Assembly: GCF_017916325.1 (NCBI RefSeq)
Contig: NC_090162.1
Span: 527,001-591,000 of the forward strand
From: Leishmania martiniquensis
Taxonomy: Eukaryota > Euglenozoa > Kinetoplastea > Trypanosomatida > Trypanosomatidae
Direction of reading: 5' to 3'
Length of the DNA: 64,000 nucleotides
Position numbers and translations under genes: made by a program. Under the pieces are notes generated by a model that was not told where the DNA came from, ran no database searches, and saw only the letters and a program-made list of their open reading frames with translations. Numbering within the stretch: position 1 is the first letter of the stretch; each line of letters starts with the position of its first letter. Below, in pieces: positions 51,461-63,800 of this stretch.

Positions 51461-52600
51461 ATGGCTTCCGAGTCGCACTTCGATGTCCATGTAAAGGGAT
51501 GTGCAGCAACTGCATTTGAGATCAGCCAAGCGCGTGGCCGTGTAGCGGAAGCGAGGCGCGTGCTGCTTGAAACCGATGATCATCTACGTCAGATACGCAA
51601 GGTGTACCGAGCGCTTGACCTTCATCCAGTGCTGCCATCTCCACGAACTTCAACGGCACTGGCCGCACCGCGCCCAGTGATGCACACCCCTATGGCAGCT
51701 CACGGTGAGCGCCCGCCGAGTACGGAGCTTCGAGCGCTGGGAGACGCCTCCAACAACGTATTTTCTCTTGCCGCACAATACAGCGTCGCCGCGCTAGAGG
51801 TTGCCTCACAGGGCTCTTCGACTACACGCACCTTTACTCCCATGCCAACCATGGAATCGTATGTGCACAGGGTGGTAAGCGAGCTACCGGTTAGCGTTGT
51901 GGCTGAGGATGCTCTGACCTTTGTGGCTGCGTGGCGAAAGGAAGATGGCAAGCGCACGCCGCTAGAAGATCTCATTAACGACTGCTCGGAGGCGCGGTGT
52001 AACTTGGAGATAGAGGAGCAGGGTAGCCGGGACCGACTGCGCCAGCTACTGCTGACTGTGTGGGAGCAGATGGAGCGATTCGTGTTGATGGGTGAGTACA
52101 ACAAGTTTGTTGTCTTCTGCGTTCATCAGGAGCCTGTGTGGCGCCAGGCGGCTCGTCAGCTTAGAAGGGAGCAGGGGGCACAGCTCAAGACAGCCGCGGA
52201 CATCTTCGCCCGTTTCTACATGGAGGAAGCGGCTTGGACGGAGAAAAAGCTTATGTTTCAGGAGGCTGCCGGCTTTTTGTCGCAGTGCTTTGCCGAATTG
52301 GAACAGCAGCGGTTTTCCCAGGCGCGCGCGGCAGAGCGCCACCGCGGTCTCCAGTCGGCATGCCAGATGGCCCCTCTGCCGTTCGGGCATCGCTCGCACC
52401 CGCAGCATCTTCAAAGTTATAATGATGGCAATGCTGCTTGTGCAGCAGCCGACTCGACGCCGCTGAGAGCGCAAAGGCCTCGTGGTGATCCATCGCACGG
52501 GTGCTTCGGGAAGCACAAAGCGCGAGCGACCAAAAATGCGGGGCCCCTCTTTGCGGTGGAAGTGGGTCTGCACACGCAGCGCGGACACGCAGGAATCTGA
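51461..52600 (+). CDS. protein of unknown function, helical
   Basis: A 379-residue protein, MASESHFDVHVKGCAAT at the start. Residues about 20-50 and 165-295 are helical with coiled-coil character (ARGRVAEARRVLLETDDHLR, RDRLRQLLLTVWEQMERFVL, AAGFLSQCFAELEQQRFSQA). The middle (50-120) and the C-terminal 80 residues are low-complexity, rich in S, A, P, H and R. No enzyme motif or membrane span. An AG acceptor directly precedes an out-of-frame ATG (51419) with a tiny upstream frame. The last 60 codons contain many basic and Gly residues and may reflect a fast-evolving tail. Confidence 0.75.
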   Translation: MASESHFDVHVKGCAATAFEISQARGRVAEARRVLLETDDHLRQIRKVYRALDLHPVLPSPRTSTALAAPRPVMHTPMAAHGERPPSTELRALGDASNNVFSLAAQYSVAALEVASQGSSTTRTFTPMPTMESYVHRVVSELPVSVVAEDALTFVAAWRKEDGKRTPLEDLINDCSEARCNLEIEEQGSRDRLRQLLLTVWEQMERFVLMGEYNKFVVFCVHQEPVWRQAARQLRREQGAQLKTAADIFARFYMEEAAWTEKKLMFQEAAGFLSQCFAELEQQRFSQARAAERHRGLQSACQMAPLPFGHRSHPQHLQSYNDGNAACAAADSTPLRAQRPRGDPSHGCFGKHKARATKNAGPLFAVEVGLHTQRGHAGI

Positions 52601-53960
52601 CATCTCGGCAACGGGAGGTGAGAGTGAGGCGGCGCCGCACTGGTAGCACACCACCGGCCGCATCTTTGAAGGGCGGCGACGCGAATCGCCGACTGGCATC
52701 CCTCCCTCCTCCGCCCCCACCGCCGCTGCCGGTGTCGTAGCACACTGCAAACGCGGACACGAAGTGGCCGAGGAAAGAGGGGGATCGGGGCACACCGCAG
52801 TCACACACGCACACACCTGCAACGGAAGGGGAGGGGGGCGCAACTGCGCAAAAATAAGTTGAGATTAGGGCCACCGGACGTGTCGGAAGGCGTCCTGCGA
52901 TGCGAAGCGCCGCGACGGCTGTGGCACTGCCGCCTCACCGAAGCCGAACGAAGCTGCCAAGACGGTGAGCTTCTCTGCAGCTACGCCAACTCACGCGTTT
53001 TCACGCCACGGCGTGGATAGGTGGATGTGGAAGGACCCTGGCAAAGAGGTAGGCCCCCAGGGAAGGTGGCGCACACTACCACCGTGAGCAGGCAAAGATG
53101 CGCTGGCTACAAGAGAGCGTAGACGCAAGCTGGCTGTTTGCCGTCAGCGCTTGTTGAGGCTCGAGTCTGTCCGCCGCTCTCATTCCATGACGTACGGCTA
53201 TGCATGGATGTGTGCAGTCAAGGATGGTCTCGGCCACCATCTTTCTTTCTCCAAGAACCCTACGTCTTTCACTATGAACGACCTTGTGAACGCATGTAGT
53301 TGATGTCTCCAGCAACTGTCTCGACGTGAGCCTCATCCCACTTCCCCACCACGAGCGCGTTCTCAAGGGCGCAGAATTCTTCTTCATCTTTTTTTTTCTG
53401 TCAGCATTCTCTTCTGGGCGATGCGCTGCTAATGCTTTCTTGTGGTCGCCACTTGCCTGCGCACCGGAGAGTCCGTAGACGCCAAGGTGCCCGACTTGCG
53501 TGCCGCTCATTTGTGGATACGTCTGTCGGCTTGCACTGCGCACTCCTTCGCGGACGCTGCGGCGCATAAATATATGTTTGCCTGTGTGTGCCACTATTTT
53601 GTATGTGTGGGCGCGGGAGACGAACTCCCGATGCAAAGGGGAAGATAGCGTTAGTGGGGGTGGGTAAGGGGAAGGGAAAGAAGAAGAACCTCTTTCCCTC
53701 TCCCCCACCACTACCCCTGCTGCTGCTGCTCACTGCATTTTTTCTTCATTTCTACGCGCGCTTTCTCTATTTCCTCGCAATCAGTGGAGGGAGGGGGGCA
53801 CAATGGCGTCTCTTTCCGCATCGAATGCCCTTTCCTCCTGTGCCTTGACGAATGCCTTGCGCACGTTACCGGTGCTGTCCACAAAAAGGGCACTGTCTTT
53901 GGTGTCAGTTCGCTTTGTCTTGTGCATTTTGGTGTACCTCTATGTGACTCTCTCTCTCGC

Positions 53961-53990
53961 TATATATATATATGTGTGTGTGTACGCCAC
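53961..53990. repeat. TA/TG microsatellite
   Basis: A (TA)n run is followed directly by a (TG)n run in gene-free DNA. Confidence 0.85.
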
Positions 53991-54648
53991 CCCTTTCTCT
54001 GCGTCGCATGTCCTTTGCGTGACTGCTTGTTTCGAATAGTTTTTTCTTTGTTTTTTTTGTTCCTTTCCGAGAGGGAGGCCTTGGTGCCCGATGCGAGTAA
54101 TGCGTCTTAGCCCGGCGCGCGGACGAGGCCGTTGTATCCTTCCCCTCCCCCCTCTTTGCCATCCCACTTTCTCTCTGCCTCACCACCATTGCTTTCTAGT
54201 CAGTAGCGTGTGCATACCTCTTTTATCGCAACTCTGGTGCCCCCGCAGTTCCACAGATACGCATTTTGCCTACTCTTGTGTGCGTGTATGTGCGCGCTCT
54301 CTTTGCCCCCCTCCCCCTCCCCCGACTCTCTCTGGTGTGCTTTTCTTTTGGGCACCTGAGCATGTTATGGACACATCGGGGGGAAAGTGGAGGGATGGGG
54401 GCTGTATATGGAGGCCATAGCACATTTCGTACACATCTTCATGTCTGCCTCTCCTCGTCTTTGTGCTTATCTGCCGATGTATTGGTTAGTGCTTGCAGCC
54501 GTGCGCTTCGTTGATGCACCCGACGCCCGTCACTCCTTTCACCCCCCTCTCCCCACTTCTCTTTTTTCACTTTTTATTTTTTGTCGTTTGCGTTTCCGTT
54601 TTTCTCCCAAGCGCATCCTCATACGTAACGTTTACCTGCCGCTTTCCA

Positions 54649-54669
54649 GACACACACACACACACACAC
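54649..54669. repeat. CA microsatellite
   Basis: Uninterrupted CA dinucleotides in gene-free DNA. Confidence 0.85.
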
Positions 54670-55894
54670 GCGTGTGCTAGCGCACAGTCAGATGAGGCAC
54701 GAGCATCGGGGTCAAGTCCGCCCTGCCGGCGGCGCACTCCGTGCTTACGCCTTTTTGTCTGTGCCGTCTGCATCTCGCTGTAGCTGCTGCGTCTCATTCT
54801 CTCTCTGTCTATTTCCCCTCTCCGCCTTCGTTATATCTTCGGAGAGTGATCTTTTTTTTCGGTGTAGTGTTGAAATCGATCTTCTTTTTGTTTCGGCGGC
54901 CGGCGCTGATGTTGTGGCGGGCACTCTCTGCGTGGACCTACGTGTGTGGCGCCGTGCCAACGTAGCCTGGGGTGTCATCTCCTGAAGACAGAAACAGGGA
55001 GGGGGTTCGCGAGAGTGTGTGCGAGCACGACATGTATAATAGAACGCTAAGTGAAGGCGAGCAGTTCTCGCTCCTTCTACGGTTGGCACATAAAGAGAGA
55101 GAGAACAAGCGAGTCGCTGTTGTCGTTGCGCATCGCGTGCGTATAGGTGTAGGCGGGTGTCGCCGCCTTCGACTTCTATGCCAAGGTGTTTGGCTTTCAG
55201 ACTGAAGAGCACGGTATAGTTACGCGCGTGTTCTCAGACTCCGCGGCACGTATGTGGCTTCAGCAACAAAAATGACCGACATGAGAGGGGACTCCCCTAT
55301 CCATGTCATCATCTGTACACCTTCTGTCCCCTTCTCCTCCCACCCGCGCTCTCCAAACCTTCCCGGCCGATTTTGCCATGCTAACATATTCACGCATCAG
55401 TATACCTCAGCAACCATCATTCTGCATTCACGCCGCTTTTTGCCATGGTTGCTGCAGCGGCCCCCTTCCCCGTTTCTCTGCTGGCACCGCTCCCCCCTCT
55501 TCTCTCCCCACTCCTCTAATCTTTTTATTGACTCTTTCGCGCGCACCTCATTAACCATTCAGCATTCCGTGGTCTACTGGCGAGGGACGCGGAATTCTCG
55601 CGGCCCAAAAAGGCCCGACTCCACCAGCGCAGACACACGCTCGCGGGCGCGTTTCCACCCGTCTTGGGCACTCCTGATTTGTTCCCTTTTATTTGTCGTT
55701 CTTTATTCCAACCCTTTTTTGCCGCTCTTCGGCTGCTTCTTTTAAAAAATCGTCCGTGGTAGAGAGGGCGCTGGCCAGCACTCGGCTAAGCACATTCACG
55801 CGGTAAAGGACACCCCATCTCTCCCGAGGACTGCGTCCTTGTCTGTGTGTGTGTAAGGGGGGAAACCAAGCGAGAGCTTTCTCTCTGCTGTTTC

Positions 55895-55896
55895 AG
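55895..55896 (+). promoter_or_regulatory. spliced-leader acceptor AG
   Basis: CTTTCTCTCTGCTGTTTCAG is a clean tract-AG pair, giving a 35-nt leader without ATG before the start at 55932. Confidence 0.65.
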
Positions 55897-55931
55897 TTTA
55901 GTGAGGCCATCGTTTACCACTTGCGAGGTTT

Positions 55932-56954
55932 ATGCAAAGCTCCAAGGCGCCACGCCCACCACCGCCGCGCCGCGTGCCGCCGGGGGCCGCCATGACCAAG
56001 GATGCGAGCTCCGACACCTACCTCTCCACCCACATCCTTCTCCGTCTCAGCGGCGCCGCCCTTATCTCGCAGCAGCTACTGCAAGTGAAAGACTGGACGA
56101 GCGACATCAAAATGGCTGTGGTCACCGCCGATGACTCGCTCAAAGCGATCTCAAAAAACCTGTGTGTACGACCCCCATCGCTGCGCGACGACGCCACCAC
56201 TGGCGGCGACGATGTGCAGTCGCTCGCCTTCGCCTCCAAGGCACTCTTGAAGCTGGCTCAGGAAGAGGAGGCGCAGGATGCATTCTACGCGAAACTTAGA
56301 GAGACGGCCACTGTGCGTGCGGAGATGCAGAGGGGGTCTCAAGATGCAACGCTCCAGCAGTACAAGCAGCAGGTGGAGTGTCAGCTTGCTTCCTCTATGG
56401 CAGACTGCCGATTGCCGCCGCAGGTGCGCCGGAGCAGTTTACCACTGCAGGAGCATCAGCTACTTCTGAATCCTTACAGCGCCGCGCGCCGACAGCTTCT
56501 CAGCACGGCGCCCACCGCCTTGTCAGGTGGCAAAATCGCCTCTCCGTCCGTCAACCTGTTGGCTGCTACTACAGGGGTGTCCTCCACGTCGATGCCAGCC
56601 ACCATAACCGCCCCATATCGCAGCTCGACCTTTAACGCCGCGACACAACAGCAGTCGCCGCTTCGTAGCTCGCCCGCCTCCCGCCGCGGTGCAAACAGCA
56701 GTCTCTCTTCTGCTTCTCCTTCTGCATCAGGGACTTGGAGTGGCGTACAGACGCGCTACGACTCGACAGCAACGGCACAGCAGCCAGCACAGCAGCCAGC
56801 ACGGACACCCCAGCCAGTGGCGCACGGCGCCTGCAGCGGCACGAGTCGTCCACAGCGAGGAAGCGCCACCGGTGGTGTGCACACTGGACATCCGAAGCAG
56901 AAGCTGAGCCAGAACAGGCGGCAAAGCAGCCAGTCAAACTACTCACCCCTGTAG
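55932..56954 (+). CDS. protein of unknown function
   Basis: A 340-residue protein. It starts with a proline-rich stretch (PRPPPPRRVPP); an internal Met at residue 21 is an alternative start. Residues about 30-160 are helical (LSTHILLRLSGAALISQQLL, SKALLKLAQEEEAQDAFYAK). The C-terminal half is Ser/Thr/Ala/Gln-rich and disordered, with AQQPAQQPA-type repeats around residue 285. No known domain. The DNA of the Q/P repeat (56772-56800) is a short tandem repeat. Confidence 0.75.
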   Translation: MQSSKAPRPPPPRRVPPGAAMTKDASSDTYLSTHILLRLSGAALISQQLLQVKDWTSDIKMAVVTADDSLKAISKNLCVRPPSLRDDATTGGDDVQSLAFASKALLKLAQEEEAQDAFYAKLRETATVRAEMQRGSQDATLQQYKQQVECQLASSMADCRLPPQVRRSSLPLQEHQLLLNPYSAARRQLLSTAPTALSGGKIASPSVNLLAATTGVSSTSMPATITAPYRSSTFNAATQQQSPLRSSPASRRGANSSLSSASPSASGTWSGVQTRYDSTATAQQPAQQPARTPQPVAHGACSGTSRPQRGSATGGVHTGHPKQKLSQNRRQSSQSNYSPL

Positions 56955-58866
56955 GGCGGATGACAGGCGTGCGAGGGCGAGGGGAGTAGTTGCCGCGGAG
57001 AGTGCACGCCGGGGGTGACTTGGCGGACAACGCCTCGAGTGCCGCTGCCCCTCATGGGTACTCGTCTCCGAGCGCCCCTCTGCTGGCAAGTGAAAGGAAA
57101 AAAACAGATGCGCTTCCGTCACCGCTTCCTTCCTCTTTTCGCACCCTCTTTGCTCTGTCAGTGCCGGCTCCTCTGCAAGCGTGCATGCAGCTCGTGTCGC
57201 CAACGGTGGCGTGGCATCATGATGCCGGTCAGCCAAGGTGAAAGCCGTGACGGAGGGTAGGGGTGGGGATGCGTACGTGGGCGGAAAGGCCGTGAGCGAA
57301 CAACACCCGGGCTCTCCTCCACTTTAAGAGTTTGCCCTTGGCCCTGGTCTGACTTTTTTTCTCGCCCCGCTGCGGATTCTTTTCTCTCCTCACAATGTGA
57401 GCCCAGCAGATCGCGCCATCGCGCGGGACTTGGGGGCACCCCATCACGCGTGCCTATGGCACTCCAGCCCTCCCCCAGTCTCCTCCCGTCCTTTTCGGCT
57501 TTTTTCCTGTGCTTCGCTCGTTTCCACGCGCCCACTTGTTGTTCCGTTTCCCAACAAGACTCCGAAAAAGTATACAAACATATATATAGAGAGAGAGAGA
57601 TAGAAGCACGTCCGTAGAGGGGTCGAGCGAGAGCGAGGTGCTTGAAGTAGACAGTTTTTGTATGCGCTTGCGCATCTTCGTCGGCTCTTTCATCGTCGAT
57701 CTCTCTTTCTCGCACTCTCGGCGGCTCATCTGCGTTCGCAAGGACAGCAGGGGGCGACGATCGATGTATTCGGGTAGTTTTCTATTCGCTTAGGAGCTCG
57801 CACAGCTTACTCGTTCTGTGCGAGAGTACAGAAGTCAGCTCTGATGTCACCCAATCGATCTGCTGCTGCTGTGTGTGCGCGCGAGTAGGCCTAGCTGCCC
57901 TTTGCCCCTCATCCCCTCATCCACCCACCCACCCACCCATCCACACGCACTCACCGCAACCCACCCACCCATCTCCCTTCTCTTTCACACTTAGCGTTCT
58001 GGTGCTCTCTTTGCCTTCCTCGTCCTCTGCCTTACACATTGCCGACCTTTTCCGGTATCTCTTCACCGCTGTTCGGCCTCGATCCGTGCCCCCTTCACCC
58101 GCGATCGCCCTTCCACTCACCTGTGCTCCTCGACACACACACACACAGACACACAATTACGCAAACACACTCGGCTAAATATCTGCCGTTTCACAGCGGC
58201 CGGAAGGTATCAACACCAAAAATCAAAGGGGGAGCCAAACACAGCGTTTTGGCTCCTTCTCTGCCCTTTTCCCCCTCTTCTCTTTTGTTTGGTTGGCTGC
58301 GGGTGTCTTTGTGCGCGTCTGTGCTCTCTGTCGTCTCCAAAGGGTCGCAGCTGGGGCCGCGTACGCAGGGCTGCGCTGTAGGACCCGCAAGCACAGGTGA
58401 GGAGACTCCAGGAGCTGAGGCCTACGCTACTACGTCGGAGAGGGAGGCGCGGGTCTGCGCCCTGCGTCGCTCACTCCACGGCTCGCTGGCGAGTTGTACA
58501 ACTCCTTTTTCCTTCCCTTTCAGTTGTGTAGGGACCTCCTCCGCCTTTTCCCTCGTCACGCCGTCGCGCTTAGACTTCTGGCCCTTTTCGCGCCTGCCGA
58601 AGCCGCAGCGATTCGCTTTCGCGACTGCCCTTTCTGTTGGGAGCACTCCAAGAGAGGAAGACGCCTGGGAGAGCCGTCTCTTCACTCTGTTTGGATTTTT
58701 TTGAAGTCGGTACGTGGCACCATCGACAGACAACGGCGCACACGCTGGCAGAAAAAAAAAGAAGCGCACCAACTTTGCTGCTGCGCTACAGCGTTATTGC
58801 TTTCTCAGCGGCCGTCTCTTCGCCGTGTCCCAGGACCCTCTTCATAATTCGTTCTTTTTCTGCGCG
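56955..58866. other. gene-free stretch with CCCA repeats
   Basis: 3'UTR, a TATA/GAGA microsatellite (57579-57603), (CCCA)n repeats (about 57920-57966) and the splice region of the next gene (tract 58502-58520). No protein-like frame. Confidence 0.55.
58522..58523 (+). promoter_or_regulatory. candidate spliced-leader acceptor AG
   Basis: CTCCTTTTTCCTTCCCTTTC followed by AG; 343 nt before the first ATG of the coiled-coil gene, with no ATG in between. Confidence 0.5.
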
Positions 58867-60870
58867 ATGCTTCCATCTCCTGGGATGAGGCTTCCGCCTA
58901 CCACTCTCCTCGAGGTGGACGTCGCTCCGCAGATGGTCGACATCCACGAGGAGTTCGCGCCTCTTCTACGCCTCTCTGGCATATGCACTGTGAGCAGTGA
59001 CGGCAGTAGCAGCAGCACCGCTGTGGGACCGAACGGCACCAGCTCTGGCCCCGGGCCGAGCAACGGCGGTTTCTCCGGCGTCGAAGAGGAGGAGGTGCGC
59101 GGCAGGCGCAGCCCAGCCCTCTCCCCTGTGCGCGCAGCCGAGAATAAGCTGGCCGAGCTCATGGCCCCGGTTATGGTGACGTTGCCGCCGCCCATGTCCG
59201 AGGAGGATGCCGCCTCCATCGACCGTTATGTACGTAACTTCCGCATGCAGGAGGAGTATGAGCGCGCGTACATTGCTCTCATTTTTAACGAGTACAAGAA
59301 GCGGAAGAGCATCGAGCAAAAGTGGGATAGTGAGCTGGCGTCGATGCAGAGCGAACTGAAGCAGCTGCGGCAGAGGGAGCTGCCTCCAGAGGTACGCGCC
59401 GCTCTCTCTGTCATTGTAACGGAAGAAGCCGGCGCCCGAGCGACTGTCCAGGACGCGTACGACAAGTTCCTAAGGTGGGTAGAGGAGACGACGCCGCAGT
59501 GGATCGAAGCGGTGCAGCGGCAGGAGCAGCAGCGGATGGACAACGAGAAGGCCAAGAAAGCGGCCATGGCAGCCGCACGAGAGGCCTTGGCGCAGGAGCT
59601 GGCCATGGGGAAACACCTAAGCGACGTGAGCGACGGGACTTCCCCCCACACTGTCGGTACCGTGTCTGGCCTCCACGAGGACATTATCCCCTCCTATAAG
59701 CCGGCTCTCTCTGTGGAGCAGCAGATGCAGGCGTCTCGCGAGGTGGCTGAGGCGCTTTCTCCAACGGAGCTGCGCCGAAAGGCCATCCACATGCTGGAGG
59801 CGGAGGAGGCGGAGATGAAGCACCGCCGCGAGCAGCAGCTGCGTCTGTTGCGCGTGCAGGAGGAGCAGTTGCGCGCCGAGATAGCCCTCAAGGCGCAGCA
59901 CAAGGAGGAGAACGCTAAGCGACGCGAACGCGAGGCCGAGCAGAAATGGGCGGACGAGCTGGCGCGGCGGTACGATGCGCTGCTGCAAGAGGAGCTCACC
60001 TTACAGAGTCGCATACGGGAGCGCGAGGAGGCCGAGGCGCGGAAGGCGGCGGAGCGACGCGCGAAGTTGGCGGAGGTGGCGAGGGAGGAGGAGCAGCTGA
60101 GGCGGCGCATACACGAGTCGGAGGACCGCCGCAAGGCCTCCGAGGAGGAGGCGGCGCGGGTGGCGCGGGAGAAGAAGATGCGCGAGGTACGCGAGCAGGA
60201 GGAGATGCTGCGGCAGCGTATCGCTGAACGCACGGCCGCTGCAGAGGCGGAGCAGCGCGAGCGCGAAGCGGAGGCCCGCATACGCGCGGAGGCGGAAGCG
60301 GTGCGGGCTGAGCAAGAGGAAGCGCTTCGCCGATTGAGAAAGGAGCAGGAGAAGAGGGAGAAAGACCAGCAGCTGGCCTACTTGCGCGATCAGGAGGAGG
60401 CGCACAAACGGCGCCTTCGAGAGAAGGAGCTCGCTGAGATCGAGGCGAAGCGCCTTGCCTTGGAGTCGCAGTGGCAGCACAGAGCAGCGGCCACGCCAGC
60501 CTGGGGCGGTCACTCCGTGGCCTCCACATCTGCTGCCCCACTTGCCATGCCGTCAGCGGTCGCTCCTCCAGCCGCGTACGTGGTGCCGCAGCAGGCTTCC
60601 ATGAACGCGTGCGCCCCTGTTTTGCCCCCACACGCCTACCAGCCGGTGCCGGTGCTGCCAGCACCTGCTGCTGTGACACCTGGTTTCTGCTACCCCAGCC
60701 CCAACCCAGTGACAGTAGTTGTGCCGGCAGCAGGAATGCCACCGTCTTCACGTCCTGAGTGCGGAGGCTATCCCTTCACTCAGGTGCTGTATCCGCCTGT
60801 GGCCCAGCAGGGCCCTCAGCCCTACCCACCCGCTACCACGGGGTACCACCCCGCGGCACCGCACTGCTGA
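58867..60870 (+). CDS. coiled-coil protein with proline-rich tail
   Basis: A 667-residue protein. An N-terminal region with a Gly/Ser linker (about 40-75) is followed by a helical segment (YVRNFRMQEEYERAYIALIF, about 120-160). Then comes a very long, highly charged E/R/A/K/Q coiled coil, about residues 300-545 (e.g. RREREAEQKWADELARRYDA, EEEQLRRRIHESEDRRKASE). The last 110 residues are rich in P, A, V and Y, ending GYHPAAPHC. The single long coil plus Pro/Tyr-rich tail suggests a cytoskeletal or scaffold protein, but no family is recognised. A second ATG six codons in (58885) is also possible. The frame reaches 58714 only through GTG. Confidence 0.8.
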   Translation: MLPSPGMRLPPTTLLEVDVAPQMVDIHEEFAPLLRLSGICTVSSDGSSSSTAVGPNGTSSGPGPSNGGFSGVEEEEVRGRRSPALSPVRAAENKLAELMAPVMVTLPPPMSEEDAASIDRYVRNFRMQEEYERAYIALIFNEYKKRKSIEQKWDSELASMQSELKQLRQRELPPEVRAALSVIVTEEAGARATVQDAYDKFLRWVEETTPQWIEAVQRQEQQRMDNEKAKKAAMAAAREALAQELAMGKHLSDVSDGTSPHTVGTVSGLHEDIIPSYKPALSVEQQMQASREVAEALSPTELRRKAIHMLEAEEAEMKHRREQQLRLLRVQEEQLRAEIALKAQHKEENAKRREREAEQKWADELARRYDALLQEELTLQSRIREREEAEARKAAERRAKLAEVAREEEQLRRRIHESEDRRKASEEEAARVAREKKMREVREQEEMLRQRIAERTAAAEAEQREREAEARIRAEAEAVRAEQEEALRRLRKEQEKREKDQQLAYLRDQEEAHKRRLREKELAEIEAKRLALESQWQHRAAATPAWGGHSVASTSAAPLAMPSAVAPPAAYVVPQQASMNACAPVLPPHAYQPVPVLPAPAAVTPGFCYPSPNPVTVVVPAAGMPPSSRPECGGYPFTQVLYPPVAQQGPQPYPPATTGYHPAAPHC

Positions 60871-63800
60871 GCTCCACCAGAGGGCGATGATGAGGACGCG
60901 GGTGTCGCAATGAGCGACTGCTGCCATGGATGCTCCGCTACGAGGAGCTGCAGGCCGGGTGACGCGGGGACCCTCCCGACACATGCCGTACACAACGGTT
61001 CGCATTTCAGCTCCTCCCCCGTCTTCCCGTTTCCATGCAGTCATGCTGTTGTCACCGGGGTGGTCGTGGTGGTGGTGGCGTGTGAGGGGGTTGGTGAATG
61101 GACCACCTTGTGTTGCATACCGCAACCTCTGCTCTCATGATCGCTTCTTTCATGCGCGGGCAGATGGGGCAGCTCCCCCCCTTCCCGTAGCGTCTTGTCT
61201 TTACTCCTTTACCCCCTCTCTCCCTGCCGCACTGTCGACATCGGCCGATGAACCCGCGCGTGTTGATGTCTTCAGGCGCATTCTGTCTCCTCAGCAGTAA
61301 ACGCGGCTCTTAGACCGCACCTCCGCTCTGCTTCTGCTGCGCTGCTGCCGCCTCACCTGATTTCGTCGTCGCCTCTAGTGCGCGCATGCGTGTGTGTGTG
61401 TGTGTGTATCATACCTCACTTGCAAGATCTATCGGCTCTCTCTCTCGTCACTTCGTTTACTGTTTGCTTTGCCTCTCTTCTTGCCGATGGGCGGCAGCGA
61501 GTAGTTGCGCATGCGTGTGCAAGCTGTAGCAGCAACAACAGAGTAACGTGTGTGCCTTGGGGGGAGGGTTAGCGACAGGTCTGTCGCAATTGCCCCTTCC
61601 CGTCGTGAACGGCGAAAGGGGTAGCAGTGAGTCTCCGCTGTGCGTGCTGCACGTCTTTCCCAGGTGCACACGACATCGACCCGACGGGGACGAGAGTGGC
61701 TGGAGCCGGCATGGGTCTCGCTCTGCGCTTCTTTTTCGTCAGCGCATCAAGCACCGGCGGCACTGACCGTTGCTGCTGCTGCTGCTGTTTCGCATCCTTT
61801 TCTCTTCTCCCGTGCACATCTTCGAATTAACTTCTTCCCCCCTTCCTTTCCCTCCCCTCATGTCACCGATCCCCTCGTCATACACACAAAATGCCGGCTC
61901 TAGAGTGGCATGATCGTTAAGATTGTGTGCACACCCGCGTCCGACTACGACACATACACTCCTCCACCCCAGCTCGCGCGCATCCTTCGCCGTGTGAGCT
62001 CGCCAAGCGGCTCTGCTACACCATCTCTTTCTCTCAAGGGAGCATACACAAATACCCATTTGAAAAGGAATTCTTCCACGTACACACACACACGCATACA
62101 CACACATATATACATATACGGAAGGGGGTCTGAAAGAAGTGAGAGAGAGAGGAAAGGGGAAAGCGGTTTCGCGTTACGCTGCGCCTCTGCGTATTCGTCT
62201 CCTCTTCGAAGAAAAAAGAAAAAGGGTCCTTTTCCATTCTCTCTCTCTCTCTCCCTCTTTCTCTCCCTCTTTCTCTGTGCGCGTGAGGGGGCTTCTTCTT
62301 TTTCTTGTGTGTGTGTCCTCTTGGCTCTGGAGCTACCGGAGCTTTCCCCTCCCTCCCTCCTCCTCCTCCCTGCCCTTTTGGCCCTCTTTTCTTTTTCTTT
62401 TTTCACCTCTCCTGTGCTCCTTACATCTCAGGCCTTTTTTTCTCTCTATTCCGCGTGTGCTCGTTTGTTTCCCGTTGATGTCAGCTTTGCCTTTTCTTTC
62501 GTAGGAGGCGTCTTTTATCAGCCATACGCGTCATCTTTCTCTTGAATCTCTGCGTGTAGGTGTGCTGTGAGGGTAGATCGAGCACACGCATACACACACG
62601 CAAAAAGGCGGTGAGAGTAGGGGAGACGAAAACACTTTTCTTTTTTTTGCGTGACTGCGCTCGCCGCCGTCGTCTCATCCTCCTCCTCCTTCGACGACGA
62701 CGCTTCTTTGAAACAGTGTCGTGCCTCTTTGTGTTCCGGATAAGATATGTGAGACAGAGGCGAGTCGAACCGGGCCAGCCAAATTAAAACAGTGTTGGTG
62801 GCAGTGGTGGTGCAGTCGCGTCGTTCCTTTTTTTTTCTTTCGCTGCGGTCGGCTTTTTCGCTGGTTCGTGCGCTCATCTCTGTGGAGCGCCATTGGAGAG
62901 TGCGGCGTATCACTCACCCTCTTTTTTTCTGATCATCACTTTGCTTTCGTTTTTACATTTTGTATCTCTCTTTCTTTTTTAGCTCATCTCCCTCTCCCCT
63001 CCCTCTCCTTTTCTGCTCCTTTCCCATTGCATATGCTCTGAGTGAGGCGAGCGTACAGCCCCCCCTCACACACACACACGCACCATTATTTCCCAGTCGC
63101 TCACCACTATACACCTTGCCGCCGCCTTCCTCTCTAAAAGAGCGCCTGCCGTTCCCTTTCTCCCGCTCTCGTAGCCCCAGTGCGCGGGCACACAGGTCCT
63201 CGAAAGGCATCGCTGACATCTCGACCTCTTCCCTTTGTCCACCCTCTCTCGCCAAGGCGCAGCAGCGGCACTCCTTTCAGCCTTACATCCAGCGTCCTTT
63301 CTCCGCGTGAGCTAACCCTCACAATAGACAAGGACGTTGGAGCAGAAGGAAACGAGGGGCTAACGTCCATTTTTTCTCTGTGTGCTGCTTGTGGCATTCG
63401 GCGCCTTAGTCTCTGTCCGTTTGTGTGTGCGTGCGTGTGTGATTGTGCTTGATCAGCATCGGTCGGTGCGCATCATCGCTGCCTCACTGCTTTCCTCGTC
63501 TGCCGCTCTTCGTGTACTGCTCACAAGGGGAGAGGACGAGGGCGCTTTGTGTTTCTTTTGTTTTTCTTTCCGTTTTGGCGCCTGAGCCCTTTTCAGTCTC
63601 CCTCTCTTTCGCCTCCTCTGTGCCGCCTCTAACGAACATTCTCACTCCCACTGAAACAGACAAACGCGCGCACTCTCTCTCTCCCTCCCTCCCTCTCTGT
63701 CTGGGTGTCTTTCTGTGTTTTCACGTCCCTCTTGAGTCTGATTGCATACGCATTCCGTGCGTTAGAGCGCGTGGCTTCGCCTGTGTCTGGAGCGTCCGCT

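Larger units (their letters stand above)
52601..55931. other. 3.3-kb gene-free stretch
   Basis: Mainly C/T-rich plus-strand sequence with microsatellites (TA/TG at 53961-53990, CA at 54649-54669). No frame with protein-like composition. A clear acceptor for the next gene lies at 55895-55896. A short missed gene cannot be excluded over such a length. Confidence 0.5.
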
